DNA of 46,816 bases, from positions 1 to 46,816 of the forward strand of contig JAFGNH010000087.1 in NCBI GenBank assembly GCA_016927115.1, given 5' to 3'. Under the pieces are notes generated by a model that saw only the letters and a list, made by a program, of their open reading frames with translations, searched no databases and was not told the origin of the DNA. The position numbers and the translations under genes are program-made. This document shows, in pieces, positions 43,480-46,816 of the stretch (position 1 is the stretch's first letter; each line of letters begins with the position of its first letter). Source of the DNA: Anaerolineales bacterium. Lineage in GTDB: Bacteria; Chloroflexota; Anaerolineae; Anaerolineales; E44-bin32.

Positions 43480-43508
43480 TTGCTTTTTCAGAGTAAAAGT
43501 GGTTTAAT
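43480..43508 (+). promoter_or_regulatory. Candidate promoter of the lysC T-box leader
   Basis: TTGCTT (43480-43485) and TTTAAT (43503-43508) are separated by 17 bases, a good sigma70-type layout. The predicted start of transcription, near 43515, precedes the T-box stem I by a few bases. Confidence 0.55.
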
Positions 43509-43534
43509 CGACGAAATTTTAACCTTCAAAAAAT

Positions 43535-43775
43535 GATGATCGGGACGAGTACGGCAGCAGCAGCAACAGAGAGAGGCAGCGCCTGCTGAAAGCAGCCTTT
43601 GCTGTAACTGTCAGAAAACCACCCGGGAGTGGATCCCTGAAATCCAACAGGAGATTATGGGATCACGGGACAGCCCGTTATCGCTGCAGAGTGCCGGTCC
43701 GCTGGCTGTGCCAGGGAATCGGAACTTGGGTGGAACGACGTAGGAACCCCTGCGCCCCAAGGCGAGGGGTTTTTG
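43535..43775 (+). ncRNA. T-box leader, threonine specifier
   Basis: The stem I base pairs CGGG (43541-43544) with CCCG (43622-43625). Above it the loop-E motif AGTA (43548-43551) faces GAA (43614-43616), and the next helix pairs GGCAG with CTGTC (43608-43612). The specifier loop then reads ACC (43618-43620), a Thr codon, followed by A. AGAGAG lies in the apical arm. The conserved T-box GGGTGGAAC-x2-CG is at 43728-43740, with TGGA to bind the tRNA end, implying discriminator U. Uncharged tRNA-Thr would stabilise the antiterminator and turn on lysC. Confidence 0.9.
43745..43775 (+). terminator. T-box-controlled intrinsic terminator
   Basis: CCCCT and CGCC pair with GGCG and AGGGG around a CCAA loop and are followed by TTTTTG. 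The 5' strand ACCCC can pair alternatively with GGGT of the T-box, giving the two-state switch. Confidence 0.9.
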
Positions 43776-43819
43776 TTTTAAAATCTATTGAGTGGATCGC
43801 GGCATTGATGGAGGAGAGA

Positions 43820-45226
43820 ATGGACAGAACACTGGTCATGAAGTTCGGAGGAACATCGGTAGGTTCAGCAGATGCAATTAACCGTGCTGTGACACTCATC
43901 CAGGAAGGTGCAGGAAAGTGGGAGAACCTTGTGGTTGTGGTTTCGGCCATGAGTGGCGTTACGGATAATCTGATCCGGTGCGCAAGAACGGCCGCGGGCG
44001 GCCAGCAGGAAGGTTATCTGGAGATCATAGAGGCGCTGCGGGACCGTCATGTAAGCGTGGTCAATCTCCTGTTTCAGGCCGATCAGGAGCAGCAGGAACT
44101 GCTTCAGGTGATCGAGCATCAGCTTTCCAATCTTACTGCTCTATGCAGCAGCATACATATCCTTGGTGAAGTTACACCCAGAGCGATGGATGTGATCAGC
44201 TCCCTGGGTGAGCGAATCAATGCCCGCATTATTGCAGCGCTGCTGCGTGAGCTAGGCTTGTTGTCCCAGGCGGTGGATGCGACTGAGTGTATAGTAACAG
44301 ATGCCCGTTTTCAGAGTGCTGTACCATTGATGGATAAAACCCGTGAAAAAGTCCGCTCACGACTGCTTCCTGAGTTTGGAGAAAACAGAATCCCTGTGGT
44401 TACGGGGTTTATGGCGGCAACAGAAGATGGCATAACAACAACGCTTGGCCGGGGTGGTAGCGATTACACGGCGGCTATTCTGGGAAGCTGCCTGGATGCA
44501 GCTGAAGTTTGGACGTGGACGGATGTTGACGGGGTCATGACAGCAGATCCTCGTCTTGTGCCGGATGCAAAGGTAATCCCGATGCTTTCTTACGCTGAAG
44601 TCAGCGAGCTTGCATATTTTGGTGCGAAAGTATTGCATCCCAGGACAATACGCCCGATAGTCGAGCGTAATATTCCTTTATGGGTTAAGAATACGTTCAA
44701 TCCAGGAATTGAAGGTACCTGTATTGTGCGGGAAGCAGATAAGCAGCAGGACCTGGTGAAGGCAGTAACGCTGATCAAAGATCTGAGCATGGTTACTGTT
44801 GAAGGCAGGGGTATGATGGGGGTGCCGGGTATTGCCGCCCGGACTTTCGGTGCAGTTGCCAGACAGGGTGCAAGTGTATTGATGATTTCCCAGGCATCCT
44901 CGGAGCAGTCGATCTCATTCATCATACCCGCAGAGACAAGCCAGGAAGTAATCCGTTCGGTTGAGAGCGAAATGGAACTGGAGCTTGAGCGGAGGGATGT
45001 GGACCGGGTCTGGGCGATGGATGGAATTGTCATTGTCACGGTGGTGGGAGCGGGTATGCGCCATATACCCGGCATTGCTGCCAGAGTATTTAAAGCACTG
45101 GCAGGAGAAGGGATCAATGTGGTTGCGATTGCGCAGGGATCTTCGGATTTTTCGTTGTCACTGGTGGTATCAGCTGCGGATGGCGCAGCGGCTGTAGGAT
45201 CGATTCACAACGGATTATTTAATTAA
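43820..45226 (+). CDS. lysC: Aspartate kinase
   Basis: The ATG at 43820 follows GAGGAG and gives 468 residues; an ATG at 43808 overlaps that ribosome site. The kinase domain begins VMKFGGTSVGSADAI and includes TTLGRGGSDYTA and WTDVDGVMTADP. Two ACT domains follow (about 305-380 and 385-460; VTVEGRGMMGVPGIAARTF and VTVVGAGMRHIPGIAARVF), where amino-acid feedback binds. It phosphorylates aspartate, the first step to lysine, threonine and methionine. The upstream T-box suggests control by threonine. The threonine synthase gene is 68 bases downstream. Confidence 0.97.
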   Translation: MDRTLVMKFGGTSVGSADAINRAVTLIQEGAGKWENLVVVVSAMSGVTDNLIRCARTAAGGQQEGYLEIIEALRDRHVSVVNLLFQADQEQQELLQVIEHQLSNLTALCSSIHILGEVTPRAMDVISSLGERINARIIAALLRELGLLSQAVDATECIVTDARFQSAVPLMDKTREKVRSRLLPEFGENRIPVVTGFMAATEDGITTTLGRGGSDYTAAILGSCLDAAEVWTWTDVDGVMTADPRLVPDAKVIPMLSYAEVSELAYFGAKVLHPRTIRPIVERNIPLWVKNTFNPGIEGTCIVREADKQQDLVKAVTLIKDLSMVTVEGRGMMGVPGIAARTFGAVARQGASVLMISQASSEQSISFIIPAETSQEVIRSVESEMELELERRDVDRVWAMDGIVIVTVVGAGMRHIPGIAARVFKALAGEGINVVAIAQGSSDFSLSLVVSAADGAAAVGSIHNGLFN

Positions 45227-45294
45227 GGGTGAACAGCTGAGTAAATAGCTTTCATTCTCCGGGGAGAATACAGCGACGAAGGGAGATTTCTGTT

Positions 45295-46623
45295 ATGTAT
45301 TCATCATGGTTGACCTGCAACCGCGGCTGTGGCCGCCGCTATTCATTATATGACGTTGTGTACCGATGCGAAGATTGTGGCGGTTTACTGGATGTGGAAC
45401 ATGATGTGCAGGCGCTGCGGAATAAATCTGCACAAAGTTGGAAATCGTTGTTTGACTCGCGGGTTCGCACAACAGACTGGCCCTATGCGAGTGGTGTATG
45501 GGGGAAGAAGGAATGGGTCTGCCCGCAGGTAAGCCCTGATCACATTGTTTCACTGAATGAAGGTAATACCAACCTTTTCTGGGCGGAAAGGCTGGGGGAT
45601 GAGATCGGCGTCACAGATCTGTGGGTGAAATTGTGCGGTAACAGTCACACAGGTTCATTCAAAGATCTGGGGATGACGGTGCTGGTTTCAGTAGTCCGGC
45701 AGATGATTGCTGACGGGAGAGAGATCCGCGCTATTGCGTGTGCTTCAACAGGAGACACTTCTGCGGCTCTCTCTGCTTATGCGGCGGCGGCAGGCATCCC
45801 GGCGGTAATTCTACTTCCGAAAGGAAAGATTTCCACTGCTCAGATGACTCAACCGATCGCCAATGGTGCACTTGTGATGGCACTCGATGCCGATTTTGAT
45901 GGGTGTATGCGTGTTGTTCAACAGGTCACGAAAGATCCCACCATTTACCTTGCCAATTCGATGAATTCGCTTCGTATTGAAGGGCAGAAAACAGTCGGTA
46001 TAGAAATAGTGCAGCAGTTTGATTGGGAAGTACCCGACTGGGTCGTTATTCCGGCGGGTAACCTGGGTAATGTGAGTGCACTCGGGCGTGGCTTCCTGAT
46101 GATGAGAGAGTTGGGCTTGATCGACCGTCTGCCTCGTATTGTCTGCGCCCAGGCTGCCAACGCCAATCCATTGTATCTCAGCTATAAAACCGGGTTTGAG
46201 CAGTATCATCCGGTAGAGGCAAAAAAGACATTGGCCAGTGCAATTCAGATTGGAGATCCGGTCAGTTTTGAGCGGGCTGTAAAAACTCTGCGTACATTTG
46301 ATGGCGTGGTTGAGCAGGCAACGGAGCAGGAGCTGGCAGACGCCGCAGCACGTGCTGACCGTACCGGCATGTACACCTGTCCGCATACCGGTGTAGCGCT
46401 GGCGGCGCTGTTTAAGCTGGTGAAACGTGGTCAAATACAACCTTCGGACCGGGTCATTGTTATCTCCACGGCTCATGGATTGAAGTTTACAGGGTTTAAA
46501 GCCGGGTATCATGAAGGGACTCTGGAGAAAGTTTCCAGTGTCTATCGCAATCCGTTGATAGAACTACCAGCTGCCTATGATGCGGTGAGCAGAGCGATTG
46601 ATTCGGAAATTCAATCAAGCTAG
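45295..46623 (+). CDS. thrC: Threonine synthase
   Basis: The 442-residue PLP enzyme starts with a small zinc-ribbon-like part (C8, C12, C25, C28), seen in many threonine synthases. The PLP lysine is K123 in [12 protein letters not shown], the phosphate loop is [15 protein letters not shown], and [13 protein letters not shown] lies later. It makes threonine from O-phosphohomoserine. AAGGGAG before the ATG supports the start. It probably shares the T-box-controlled transcript with lysC, although 68 bases separate them. Confidence 0.96.
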   Translation: MYSSWLTCNRGCGRRYSLYDVVYRCEDCGGLLDVEHDVQALRNKSAQSWKSLFDSRVRTTDWPYASGVWGKKEWVCPQVSPDHIVSLNEGNTNLFWAERLGDEIGVTDLWVKLCGNSHTGSFKDLGMTVLVSVVRQMIADGREIRAIACASTGDTSAALSAYAAAAGIPAVILLPKGKISTAQMTQPIANGALVMALDADFDGCMRVVQQVTKDPTIYLANSMNSLRIEGQKTVGIEIVQQFDWEVPDWVVIPAGNLGNVSALGRGFLMMRELGLIDRLPRIVCAQAANANPLYLSYKTGFEQYHPVEAKKTLASAIQIGDPVSFERAVKTLRTFDGVVEQATEQELADAAARADRTGMYTCPHTGVALAALFKLVKRGQIQPSDRVIVISTAHGLKFTGFKAGYHEGTLEKVSSVYRNPLIELPAAYDAVSRAIDSEIQSS

Positions 46624-46816
46624 CGGGCAGAGAATCAGTGCTGTTACTACGTTATTCGTATGGGGGCTCGATTTAAAAATCAATAGAACTGCAGTCTTGA
46701 GTATGGGAAAAGTATTTATGCAGAAGAGAATCTGACATGCTTCTCTTGTCAAAATGAGCGTTTCGATGCAAACTAATTGGAATAGCAACTCATCGATCCA
46801 CTATCATCGGTACCCC

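Noticed and set aside
43691..43819. 5' extension of the lysC frame
   Set aside because: It covers the T-box core and terminator, and the ATG at 43820 has the ideal ribosome site.

Overview
This window reads as chromosomal DNA of an anaerobic bacterium. It most resembles Chloroflexota of the Anaerolineae type. That is an inference from the mixture of genes: Thr/Pro-rich lipoproteins, a CotH/DUF4956/VTC cluster, a heterodisulfide-reductase/Mvh-type hydrogenase operon in a bacterial setting, an ATP-type PEP carboxykinase, and a T-box leader. No rRNA, tRNA, CRISPR array, insertion sequence or phage gene was found.

Left part (1-15150). The window opens inside a minus-strand peroxiredoxin-glutaredoxin fusion. 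Its peroxidatic cysteine codon is an in-frame TGA, and a SECIS-like hairpin lies at the right distance behind it, so it is probably a selenoprotein. Scattered genes follow: a DUF4870 membrane protein, exonuclease III, YjbQ, a Thr/Pro-rich lipoprotein, a TIGR00266/AIM24 protein, YigZ, a small YjfB-like protein, an aminotransferase-pckA pair, a DnaQ-like exonuclease, a SprT-like metallopeptidase, a CHAP-domain protein, an unknown protein, a pentapeptide-repeat protein and a LON-domain protein.

Hydrogenase/heterodisulfide reductase operon (15158-22209, minus). The order hdrC-hdrB-hdrA-mvhD-mvhG-mvhA-maturation protease is tightly packed, with overlapping or nearly abutting genes. It would encode a cytosolic group 3c [NiFe] hydrogenase coupled to HdrABC, the arrangement used for flavin-based electron bifurcation between H2, ferredoxin and a disulfide-type acceptor.

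Middle (22567-30451). A CotH-DUF4956-VTC operon (surface/phosphate-polymer related) is followed by an acyltransferase, an MFS exporter and a LysR regulator.

Sulfur/electron-transfer cluster (30512-36804, minus). The order is ArsR regulator, TusA, MvhD-like protein, QmoA-like HdrA, a second HdrA whose iron-sulfur sites are eroded, a small winged-helix protein, QmoC-like membrane subunit, DsrE. Apart from the ArsR-tusA gap and the gap before dsrE, the genes overlap or almost touch. It combines sulfur carriers (TusA, DsrE) with a Qmo/Hdr quinone-linked electron module, and no dsrAB, aprAB or sat is visible here. This is the most likely under-described system in the window.

Right part (37476-46816, plus). 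It holds a family 2 glycosyltransferase, two large exported Ig-like proteins (one a lipoprotein), a HAD phosphatase, then a threonine-type T-box leader (specifier ACC) controlling lysC and probably thrC.
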